A stretch of DNA of 64,000 nucleotides, taken from assembly GCF_017592825.1 (NCBI RefSeq), contig NZ_JAGFMD010000003.1, positions 1 through 64,000 of the forward strand, given 5' to 3'. The notes beneath the pieces are model-generated. The model was not told the DNA's origin, did not search any database, and was given only the letters and a program-made list of their open reading frames with translations. A program made the translations under genes and the position numbers. This document shows positions 1 through 7,775 of this stretch, piece by piece (the stretch's first letter is position 1; each line of letters starts with the position of its first letter). Source of the stretch: Roseivirga sp. E12. Its GTDB lineage: Bacteria; Bacteroidota; Bacteroidia; Cytophagales; Cyclobacteriaceae.

Positions 1-3000
1 GTTCCTCTTCCCAGACCAGAAACATCCTTGGTGGTAGATCCTTGATTCCACGAATAGCTATAAGGAGCTGAACCACCCGTCACAGTCAACTGAACTGCTC
101 CTTGACTGTCTCCGAAACAGTTTTCGTCTGTGACAACACCTGAAACTGCCAAGGCCGCTGTTGGCTCGTTTACTGTATAAGTATTTACCGATTGACATCC
201 ATTAGCATCTGTCACCGTCAGCGTATAGCTTCCACCCGTAAGATTGAACAAGTCTTGGGTGGTTCCCCCCCCTGACCAACTGTAAGTATAGGGGGCAATT
301 CCCCCAGAAACGGATATATCAATGCTACCATCTCCATCTCCAAAGCAGGCGACATCTACAACATTGTCCACTACATTGAGCGCCAAGGGTTGAGTAATTG
401 TAAAAGCTCTATTAATGGAGCAACCTCGAGCATCTGCAATTGTGACGGTATAACTTCCCGCCACTACATTATTAAGGTCTTCGGTTGTCACTCCATTTGA
501 CCATGTGTAAGTATAAGCTCCGGTTCCACCAGTAACTGTAAGATCAATGCTACCGGTATTGTCTCCATTGCAAAGCACATTCACTTGTGTTCCACTTGAT
601 TGTAGAGCGGCTGGCATGGCGATCGTGTAGTTTTCAACAATACTACATCCATTGGCATCAGTAATTGTCACTTGATAACTTCCGTCCGATAGACCAAAAA
701 TATCTTTGCTCGTAGACCCTGTGTTCCAGCTATAGCTATAAGGTGCCGTACCTCCTGCAGGAGTAAGTTGAATGCTTCCGTCACTTCCACCGAAGCAACC
801 AATATCGGTTACAACTGCGGCTGTGCTCAAAGCAGCCAAAGGCTGCGTTACTGTAATTGTTTCGACCAAAGAGCACCCGTTAACATCGGTGACGGTGATT
901 GTATAATCTCCAGCAGTCAAGCCAGAAATATCTTCAGAATTGCTCGCATTGGACCACGCATAGGTGTAAGGAGCAGAGCCTCCACTGACGGTAATATCTA
1001 TGGCGCCATCAGCCAAACCAAAACAACTGACATTATTTAAGGAATGCCCAATACTTAAGACTGCAGGTTCCACAATGTTAAAAGCCTGATTGGTAGTACA
1101 GCCTCGGGCATCCGTAATATTTACCGTGTAATTTCCCGGAGCAAGACCGGTTACATCTTCTGTGGTTTCGCCATTTGACCAAGCGTATGTATAAGGTGCT
1201 TCACCACCCGAAACAGTGATATCAACGGTTCCATCATCGGCTCCAAAACAGGAGACATCAGTCTTGGTGCCTGCCAATACGAGCACTGGTGGGTCGGTAA
1301 TTACATAAGTGTCATTAATGGTACAACCGTTATTGTCTGTAATGGTAACCGAATAAGATCCTGCCGGAAGGCTATTTAAGTCTTCGGAAGTACTGCCATT
1401 TGACCAGTTGTATGTATAGGGTGCTGACCCACCCGTGACAGTTAGATTGATAATACCATCAGCGGCACCATTACATGTAATTTGTTGTACAGCCTCAGTC
1501 TTAGAGAGTGCACTGGAAGGTTGAGTAATTGTAAAATTATCGTTGATGGTACAACCATTTACATCTGTAATAACAACGGAATAGTTTCCCGCAGGAATAT
1601 TAACAAGATCCTCGGTGAGGGCTCCATTAGACCATAAAAATGAGTACGGGGCTACTCCTCCTGAGATGGAGAGGTTTATAGCACCCGTACTCTCACCAAA
1701 ACAACTAACGTTTTGTACTACATCAGAGGACGCTAGTTGAGCAGGTTCAATAATCGTTATACTTTCAACGTCCATACACCCATTGGCATCGATGACGGTA
1801 ACCGTGTAGTTTCCAGGCGTAAGACCTGTTCTAGTATTTGAGGTAATGGATCCATCGTCTGCCCAGCTGTAAGTGTAAGGACCTGTGCCTCCTGATACCG
1901 CGACCGATATAGTACCATCATTGGCTGCATTACAGGTAATGTCTGTTTTGGATGGTGATGCTGCTAAAGGCGCAGGTTCAGTAATTGTAAACCCTATTGA
2001 CTTGATACAGCCATTGGCATCAGTAACAGATACCGAATAGTTGCCTGGGGCAAGACCTGTGATATCTTCAGTAATCGCACCTGTATTCCATGAATAACTA
2101 TATGGACCCGCACCCCCTGTTACTGTCACATCAATCGATCCATTATTTGATCCATTACAAGTTGCGTTGGTCTCGGTTCCCGATAAGTTCAGTACCAATG
2201 CCGGTTCGGTGATGGTAACATTCAAAACTGTCGTGCAACTTGAAGCATCTCTTACAGTGACACTGTAGTTTCCGGCAGCGACATTAGTCAAATCTTGTGT
2301 AGTAGCGCCATTTGACCATAGATAACTGTAAGGTGCGGTTCCACCTGAAGGTGTAATATCAATACCTCCTGTAGTAGCTCCCTTACAAAGGATATTGGTC
2401 TGTGTGAAAGCTACCCCAATTGGAGCTGGGTCGATGATCGTATAGTTTTCTACAATGGCACAACCTGCGGCATCTGTAATAGTAACTGAATACCCTCCTG
2501 CAGCTAATCCAGTAATGTTATTGGTAGTTGCCCCTGTATTCCAAGCATAAGTGTAAGGAGCCGTTCCTCCACTAACTCCCAAAAAGACACTCCCGTCAGC
2601 TGAGCCATTACATGATATATTATTGACTGTTGCATTGCCCACAAGGATGGCAGGTTCACCAAGTACAATGTTCTCCATAACCGAACAACCTCCTGCGTCA
2701 GAAACGGTAACTGTATATGTCCCTGCGACCAGACCGGTAATGGTTGGGCCTGAATCTCCGGTGTTCCAATTATAAATGTAAGGACCTGTACCATTCGATG
2801 CGGAGACTGTTATTGCACCATCCGCTCCACCGTTACATGTTGGCAAGGTGAGTACTGGGGCAACAGCAATTCTAGCGGGGTCAGTCAGCGTGAATGCCTC
2901 AAAATAGGTACACCCATTTGCATCTGTCACGGTTACGGAATGAATCCCGGCATTCAAACCAGTGGCAGTAGTGGTATTATCTCCGTTCGACCATAGATAA

Positions 3001-4270
3001 CTATAGGGTCCTGTACCTCCTTGCATAGTTATGGTGATTGATCCATCGCTATTGCCAAAACAAGCTGGGTCTGTCTGCACATCAGACAGTTTAGAAAGTG
3101 CCATTACAGGTTGTGAAACCGTCAGGCCCACAGCCGTGGCGACACAGCCATTGGCATCTGTTACGGTCAGAGAATATGTTCCGGCAACACGATTATTAAG
3201 GTTTGTCCCACTGTTTCCTGTTGACCAAGCGTAGGTATAGGGTCCAGTTCCTCCAGAAACATTGCTTTGAATCCGTCCTGTATTATCTCCAAAACAGTCA
3301 ACATCTGTAATAACAGGGTTTATGGTCAGTACACCGGGTTCAGTAACGGTGAATGTCTCCACATCGGTACAGCCAGCATTATCAGTAATGGTAACCGTAT
3401 AGTTGCCTGCTGTTAATCCAGAAATGTCTTGGCTAGTGGCTCCGTTAGACCAGGAATAAGTGTAAGGAGCGACACCCCCCGCCACCGAAAGATCGATCGC
3501 TCCATTGGCATCCCCATTACAGAGGGCATTTGAAATACTAGCCGTTGGAATGATTTCAGGAGGTGAATTGATCGTTAGTGTTGGAGTACTAATTGTACAG
3601 CCGGTACCTGATCTATCGATAATATCCAGTCTATAATCTCCCGCGGCAAGTCCTGTAATAGTGGCTGCCGTTCCAATGACCGCATTGTCCGAAAGCCTGA
3701 CCCATTGATAAGTATAGGCTCCCCAGCCACCCGTACCTGTCGCTGTGATAGAGCCATCCGATGAGTTAAAACAAGTAGCATCCGTGGAAGAACCGATTGA
3801 ATAACCAAGAAAATTAGCCGGTTGCGTAACCGTGAATACGATGTCTCCAGTACATCCGTCTTGGTCAGCCGTTCTCAGGGTATAGTTTCCAATTCCTAAG
3901 CCGGTTATGGTTATCACATTGTTTGGAAATGCAATCGATCCTGTGCCGATGGAAGACATTCCTCCATCAAATAATTCCCAATCGTAGCCCGGGTTGCCAT
4001 TACCCATCGTCACTACAATCTGAGCATCCGAATCTCCTCGGCAGGTAACATCGTTGACCACAACAGTACCTACTAAATCAGGTGGGTTTGTAACCGTATA
4101 AGTTGCTGGCCCGGTAGAATCACCATTGCCGTCAGTCACTTCAACTGTATAATTTCCAGCCGTTAAACCACTCGCAATGAATGACGTAAAAGGCAATGTA
4201 GTACCCCCACTATCTTTCCATTCATAGCTATAAGGAAGAACTCCAGAAGTGACACTTATGGTAATTGAGC
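1..4270 (-). repeat. tandem array of about 18 SprB-type coding repeats, period about 225 bp
   Basis: The Cys-x-x-Asn/Asp-Gly-style junction recurs on the minus strand near positions 201, 421, 647, 871, 1099, 1325, 1551, 1776, 2006, 2235, 2460, 2686, 2912, 3146, 3368, 3598, 3853 and 4120. The middle units are spaced 220-234 bp. The three units nearest the N terminus (3598 to 4270) are longer and more diverged. The copies are similar in pattern but clearly different in DNA, so this is an old protein repeat rather than a recent amplification. Confidence 0.85.
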
Positions 4271-4418
4271 CAACGCAACTGTTAATGCTAACAGAGGAAA
4301 TTACAGGACCTGCCTGCTCTTCCTCTTCTGCAGAAAAGACCTGTTTTGCAGTACATGAAAAAAGTATCAACAATAGAATTATTCTAAGGTAATACCTTTT
4401 GTTAGTTGTGACTGGCAT
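1..4418 (-). CDS. SprB-repeat giant surface protein (N-terminal part, runs off left edge)
   Basis: The start is the ATG at 4416-4418, and the reading frame is still open and in phase at base 1, so at least 1472 residues are present and the C terminus is missing. The N terminus is a signal peptide (MPVTTNKRYYLRII, hydrophobic core, then a C and a VFSA-EEEE cleavage-like site). The rest is a tandem array of about 75-residue repeats, each with a Cys-Asn-Gly block, a Gly-Gly-x-x-Pro-Tyr-x-Tyr-x-Trp core, a Gly-Leu-x-x-Gly-x-Tyr block and an Asp-x-x-Gly-Cys end. This is the SprB repeat (PF13573) pattern of Bacteroidota adhesins exported by the type IX secretion system and used in gliding or attachment. 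The C-terminal sorting domain expected of such proteins would lie outside the window. No gliding or T9SS partner gene is next to it here. Family call is firm; role in motility is inference. Confidence 0.9.
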   Translation of the reverse strand, partial: MPVTTNKRYYLRIILLLILFSCTAKQVFSAEEEEQAGPVISSVSINSCVGSITISVTSGVLPYSYEWKDSGGTTLPFTSFIASGLTAGNYTVEVTDGNGDSTGPATYTVTNPPDLVGTVVVNDVTCRGDSDAQIVVTMGNGNPGYDWELFDGGMSSIGTGSIAFPNNVITITGLGIGNYTLRTADQDGCTGDIVFTVTQPANFLGYSIGSSTDATCFNSSDGSITATGTGGWGAYTYQWVRLSDNAVIGTAATITGLAAGDYRLDIIDRSGTGCTISTPTLTINSPPEIIPTASISNALCNGDANGAIDLSVAGGVAPYTYSWSNGATSQDISGLTAGNYTVTITDNAGCTDVETFTVTEPGVLTINPVITDVDCFGDNTGRIQSNVSGGTGPYTYAWSTGNSGTNLNNRVAGTYSLTVTDANGCVATAVGLTVSQPVMALSKLSDVQTDPACFGNSDGSITITMQGGTGPYSYLWSNGDNTTTATGLNAGIHSVTVTDANGCTYFEAFTLTDPARIAVAPVLTLPTCNGGADGAITVSASNGTGPYIYNWNTGDSGPTITGLVAGTYTVTVSDAGGCSVMENIVLGEPAILVGNATVNNISCNGSADGSVFLGVSGGTAPYTYAWNTGATTNNITGLAAGGYSVTITDAAGCAIVENYTIIDPAPIGVAFTQTNILCKGATTGGIDITPSGGTAPYSYLWSNGATTQDLTNVAAGNYSVTVRDASSCTTVLNVTITEPALVLNLSGTETNATCNGSNNGSIDVTVTGGAGPYSYSWNTGAITEDITGLAPGNYSVSVTDANGCIKSIGFTITEPAPLAASPSKTDITCNAANDGTISVAVSGGTGPYTYSWADDGSITSNTRTGLTPGNYTVTVIDANGCMDVESITIIEPAQLASSDVVQNVSCFGESTGAINLSISGGVAPYSFLWSNGALTEDLVNIPAGNYSVVITDVNGCTINDNFTITQPSSALSKTEAVQQITCNGAADGIINLTVTGGSAPYTYNWSNGSTSEDLNSLPAGSYSVTITDNNGCTINDTYVITDPPVLVLAGTKTDVSCFGADDGTVDITVSGGEAPYTYAWSNGETTEDVTGLAPGNYTVNITDARGCTTNQAFNIVEPAVLSIGHSLNNVSCFGLADGAIDITVSGGSAPYTYAWSNASNSEDISGLTAGDYTITVTDVNGCSLVETITVTQPLAALSTAAVVTDIGCFGGSDGSIQLTPAGGTAPYSYSWNTGSTSKDIFGLSDGSYQVTITDANGCSIVENYTIAMPAALQSSGTQVNVLCNGDNTGSIDLTVTGGTGAYTYTWSNGVTTEDLNNVVAGSYTVTIADARGCSINRAFTITQPLALNVVDNVVDVACFGDGDGSIDISVSGGIAPYTYSWSGGGTTQDLFNLTGGSYTLTVTDANGCQSVNTYTVNEPTAALAVSGVVTDENCFGDSQGAVQLTVTGGSAPYSYSWNQGSTTKDVSGLGRG

Positions 4419-4868
4419 TTTTGTGGTTGTTTAGCTTAGGTGAGTAATTACATTACCACATACTGAATATGAGGGCTTTAAACATAAGAATCAAGCCCGG
4501 TGCTAAAAGAAGGTCCCTTTGAATTGTGCAAAATTAGGGTGTCTTGCAGTGTGTTATTTTTTGTGTTTTTCCAACATTTGCTTTCGGCCTTCGAAAATGA
4601 AAATGTGAAAAACAGTTCCGTGTATTTCAGGCGAATAGCAGAAATCAAGGAGGCACTTAGATTCTTTCGAGCATTCTTCAGAAAAAAAAATTTGAAATAT
4701 TTCCGCCTGTTAATTCTTGTTAAATGCCGAGGCCAGATTGTGACTTAATTTGGCTATGCCTCATATTTGCGAATTGCTAGCCATATAAAACCTTTGGCGC
4801 TCATGTAAGTATTATGGTTAGCATATTATCTATTTGATTATTTTAGCGCGCCTTAAGAATCGAAAATC
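4419..4868. other. 450-bp gene-free divergent intergenic region
   Basis: This region separates the minus-strand SprB-repeat gene from the plus-strand MoxR gene and must hold both promoters. An 82-codon frame at 4500-4748 (GTG start) has a low-complexity Phe/Arg/Lys-rich translation and no recognisable signal or domain, so I do not call it a gene. I could not pick a confident Bacteroidota TTTG / TAnnTTTG promoter pair by eye. Confidence 0.5.
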
Positions 4869-5858
4869 ATGGAAGAGGTTGTATCAAACGACTTAAAAAG
4901 AGAACATCAAGAAAAAATCAATCGCGTTGCTTCTGAAGTAAGCAAAATCGTTGTGGGCCAAGAGTATATGGTCAACCGATTGTTGATTGGCTTATTCACA
5001 AATGGCCATATTCTTTTAGAGGGTGTTCCGGGAATTGCGAAAACTTTAACCGTTAATACACTTGCCGAGGTTCTTCATTTAGATTTTCAACGTATTCAGT
5101 TTACCCCAGACCTCTTACCTGCTGACTTAGTGGGTACTATGATTTACAATCAGAAAAAGGCAGAGTTTGAAGTAAAGAAAGGCCCCATCTTCGGTAATGT
5201 AATTCTTGCTGATGAGGTTAACCGTGCTCCAGCCAAGGTTCAGTCAGCATTACTTGAAGCCATGCAGGAAAAAACCGTGACCATTGGTGAAACGAGTTAT
5301 AAGCTGGACAGGCCATTTATCGTTTTAGCGACTCAAAACCCGATCGATCAGGAAGGAACTTACAGTCTACCCGAAGCACAGATCGATAGGTTTATGCTAA
5401 AAGTAAAGGTTGACTATCCTACTAAGGAAGACGAACTGGAAGTAATGCGTAGGATGGCCAACATGAAGTTCCATCCAGAAATCGAAACACTACTTACCAA
5501 AGAAGACATTTTCGCTATTCGCGATGAAGTGAATGCGGTTACTATTTCTGAGTCTCTCGAGAAATATATCATTGAATTGGTTTTCGCTACACGTCATCCA
5601 AAAGAGTATGGCTTAGACGAAGAAGCTTATTACATGCAGTTTGGAGCTTCTCCAAGAGCTTCCATTAACTTGAACCTTGCTGCCAAGGCGATTGCTTTCT
5701 TCAATCAGCGTGACTACGTGCTACCAGAGGACATCAAAGAGATTGCTTCCGATGTACTTAATCACAGAGTTATACTCAATTATGAAGCTGAAGCTGATGG
5801 TATTACCACCGAACAGATCATTGAGAAGCTCCTAAAGAAGATTCCAATCAATCACTAA
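4869..5858 (+). CDS. MoxR-family AAA+ ATPase
   Basis: This 329-residue protein is a MoxR-type AAA+ ATPase, a chaperone-like ATPase that in many bacteria helps assemble or activate partner proteins carrying von Willebrand A domains. The Walker A motif GVPGIAKT is at residues 52-59, Walker B VILADE at 111-116, the sensor-1 block ATQNP at about 154-158, and the C-terminal lid follows to the end. The length is normal for the family and the ATG start fits the usual N terminus. The DUF58 and vWA-domain genes that usually follow moxR are absent: the next gene downstream is an unrelated lipoprotein after 135 bp. Its partner is therefore unknown. Confidence 0.92.
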   Translation: MEEVVSNDLKREHQEKINRVASEVSKIVVGQEYMVNRLLIGLFTNGHILLEGVPGIAKTLTVNTLAEVLHLDFQRIQFTPDLLPADLVGTMIYNQKKAEFEVKKGPIFGNVILADEVNRAPAKVQSALLEAMQEKTVTIGETSYKLDRPFIVLATQNPIDQEGTYSLPEAQIDRFMLKVKVDYPTKEDELEVMRRMANMKFHPEIETLLTKEDIFAIRDEVNAVTISESLEKYIIELVFATRHPKEYGLDEEAYYMQFGASPRASINLNLAAKAIAFFNQRDYVLPEDIKEIASDVLNHRVILNYEAEADGITTEQIIEKLLKKIPINH

Positions 5859-5892
5859 GGTTCTCCTTAACATTCCGATAACCTTCCTAACA

Positions 5893-5928
5893 CTTTGTTA
5901 AACAGAATAACAACTATTCTTAACAAAG
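5893..5928. promoter_or_regulatory. 36-bp imperfect inverted repeat upstream of the lipoprotein/TonB receptor pair
   Basis: The arms CTTTGTTAA and TTAACAAAG are perfect complements, and inside them GAATA pairs with TATTC around a 5-nt loop, with a 3-nt bulge on the left. It lies 34 bp after the MoxR stop and 65 bp before the lipoprotein start. There is no U-run after it, so an operator or an RNA structure is as likely as a terminator. Confidence 0.4.
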
Positions 5929-5993
5929 GCGTAAACGCATTGTAGTTCCTATCATGTTGTTTTGGGTTTAGAAATTAAAACCTAATCAAAGAC

Positions 5994-7688
5994 ATGAAAC
6001 GTTCTATTAATCAACTATTTAGCCTACTTTTTGTAGCCGCAACCGCACTGGTTGTTTCTGCATGTGGCGAAGATGATCCGCAAATTGCGGCTCCGGTGGT
6101 AAGCGGCCCTAATGAGGTCAGTGTTACCGAAAATCAATCAACAACAGTTACGTTCAACATCACCGTTCCTGGAGGCTACGCTGAAGCTTCAGTTACAGCA
6201 ACAGGCGGTACAGCAACTGTAACTTCTCAGCCGGCAGTGGCAGCCGTTACTGGTACAGTTGAAGTGTCATATGCTGCTGAAAGCAATGGAGCGGGGTCCA
6301 TAGTATTAACTGTTACTGATCAAGTGACAAATACTACTTCCTCTACAGTGGTAATTGAAATAGGAGATGTCCCTGATACATTCCAAACCACTGATATTAC
6401 TGAAACCAGATCAATTGGTGGTAATGACGTGGAATTCAAGCAAACTCAAATCTCTGGTATCATCAATAGAGACTTCACCATGACAAGTGATGTTGCCTGG
6501 GTATTGAACGGTCGTGTGATTGTTGGTGCTGGTGCAACTTTGACAATTCAACCAGGTACAATAGTTAAAGGTACAAACGGACAAGGAGCTTTGGCTTCAG
6601 TACTACTTGTGGCAAGGGGTGCAGACATTCAAGCGAACGGTACTGCTGCAAACCCTATCGTTTTCACCTCTATTCTTGACAACGTTAATGTTGGCGAATT
6701 CAATTCTACTTTAGATATCGACAATGACCTTGGTCTCTGGGGTGGTGTATTGATCCTTGGAAACGCGCCAATCGTTGCTGAAGCAAACGAAGTACAAATC
6801 GAAGGTATTCCTTCTTCTGTAACTGAAGGTCTTTACGGAGGTAGCGATCCGGCAGACAACTCTGGTTCTTTCACATACTGCTCTATTAGATATACTGGTC
6901 AGCAATTAGGCCCTGGTAACGAGTTACAAGGTTTAACACTTGGTGGTGTAGGTTCAGGAACTGTAATCAACCATGTTGAGTCTATCAACTCCGCTGACGA
7001 TGGTGTTGAAATTTTCGGTGGAACAGTTAACATTTCAAATTTTATCGTTTTGAACCCTGACGATGATGGCTTCGATGCTGACCAGGGATGGTCTGGTACT
7101 GCCGACAATATCGTTTACATCGGTGCCTCTACCTCTGCTGGTTTCGACTCTGACCACCCCTTCGAGTTGGATGGTCCTGAAGGAAACGATGCAGGTGAGC
7201 CTGAAATTGGAAAATTCACTAACGGTACCATTTGGGGTAGAAGTGCTTCTGACTTCGCTGACCTTAGAGATGGTGCTCAGTACGACTTAAAAGACATCTA
7301 CTTCTTTGGTTTCAAAGCCGGTGTTGATTTAGAGCTTGACGCTGACGGATCTACTGATCCTAATGATGCTTCTAAAAAGCTTTCTGACAACACAACTAAC
7401 TCTGATAACTATGCGAATGACATCATTGCCTTCTCTGGCCTGCAGTTTAACGGCCTTGATAGAGATGGTGCTACTTCATTCACAGATATCGCAACAATTT
7501 TAAATGACAAGTTGGATGCTTCTATTGCTTCTGTCGCTGACAGAGCCGCACAGGTAACCAACAACCAAGACGTAAAATTTCCAGGTGCTAACAGTATTGT
7601 TACCACCGCTAACAAGTCTGTAGGTGCAGATGTATCAGTATTGGGCTGGTCATACACCTCAGCATTAGGACTACTGGCCAATTTCTAA
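5994..7688 (+). CDS. surface lipoprotein with beta-helix-like body, partner of the downstream TonB receptor
   Basis: The N terminus is a lipoprotein signal with lipobox VVSAC; the lipidated Cys is residue 24 and is followed by GEDDP, an acidic stretch of the kind that directs Bacteroidota lipoproteins to the cell surface. Residues about 35-125 look like an Ig/cadherin-like beta domain rich in Thr and Val. From about residue 150 the chain reads like a right-handed beta helix, with hydrophobic-Asn/Gly turns and Asp-rich patches such as DDDGFDAD and DLELDADGSTD that could bind Ca2+. It ends without an obvious T9SS sorting domain. The gene stands 87 bp upstream of a TonB-dependent receptor on the same strand, so it probably serves as the surface substrate-binding or capture partner, as SusD does for SusC, but it is not a SusD homologue. 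Substrate unknown. Confidence 0.75.
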   Translation: MKRSINQLFSLLFVAATALVVSACGEDDPQIAAPVVSGPNEVSVTENQSTTVTFNITVPGGYAEASVTATGGTATVTSQPAVAAVTGTVEVSYAAESNGAGSIVLTVTDQVTNTTSSTVVIEIGDVPDTFQTTDITETRSIGGNDVEFKQTQISGIINRDFTMTSDVAWVLNGRVIVGAGATLTIQPGTIVKGTNGQGALASVLLVARGADIQANGTAANPIVFTSILDNVNVGEFNSTLDIDNDLGLWGGVLILGNAPIVAEANEVQIEGIPSSVTEGLYGGSDPADNSGSFTYCSIRYTGQQLGPGNELQGLTLGGVGSGTVINHVESINSADDGVEIFGGTVNISNFIVLNPDDDGFDADQGWSGTADNIVYIGASTSAGFDSDHPFELDGPEGNDAGEPEIGKFTNGTIWGRSASDFADLRDGAQYDLKDIYFFGFKAGVDLELDADGSTDPNDASKKLSDNTTNSDNYANDIIAFSGLQFNGLDRDGATSFTDIATILNDKLDASIASVADRAAQVTNNQDVKFPGANSIVTTANKSVGADVSVLGWSYTSALGLLANF

Positions 7689-7714
7689 TAAGAAAGACCT
7701 TAGCGCAAGAACTT

Positions 7715-7749
7715 TGCTCGTGAGCCTAGCTCACGGGCAATTTTATTTG
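7715..7749 (+). terminator. stem-loop with weak U-tract between lipoprotein and TonB receptor genes
   Basis: A 10-bp stem (TGCTCGTGAG with CTCACGGGCA, one G-U pair) closes a CCTAG loop at 7715-7739 and is followed by ATTTTATTT. It sits between two genes that appear to work together, so it may attenuate or stabilise the mRNA and make more lipoprotein than receptor, rather than end the operon. Confidence 0.5.
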
Positions 7750-7775
7750 ATAAGAAATACTAACACTGATTTATA

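Noticed and set aside
768-1040. A 90-codon plus-strand frame inside the SprB-repeat region
   Set aside because: It is antisense to a long coherent repeat-coding frame, and its translation has no domain or signal. It is a shadow of the minus-strand gene.
1-4270. The regular 225-bp periodicity as a CRISPR or transposon repeat array
   Set aside because: The period, the lack of identical copies and the continuous coding frame show a protein repeat.
4500-4748. An 82-codon plus-strand frame in the intergenic region, GTG start
   Set aside because: Low-complexity Phe/Lys/Arg-rich translation, no Shine-Dalgarno and no homologous pattern; the region must hold promoters of two divergent genes.
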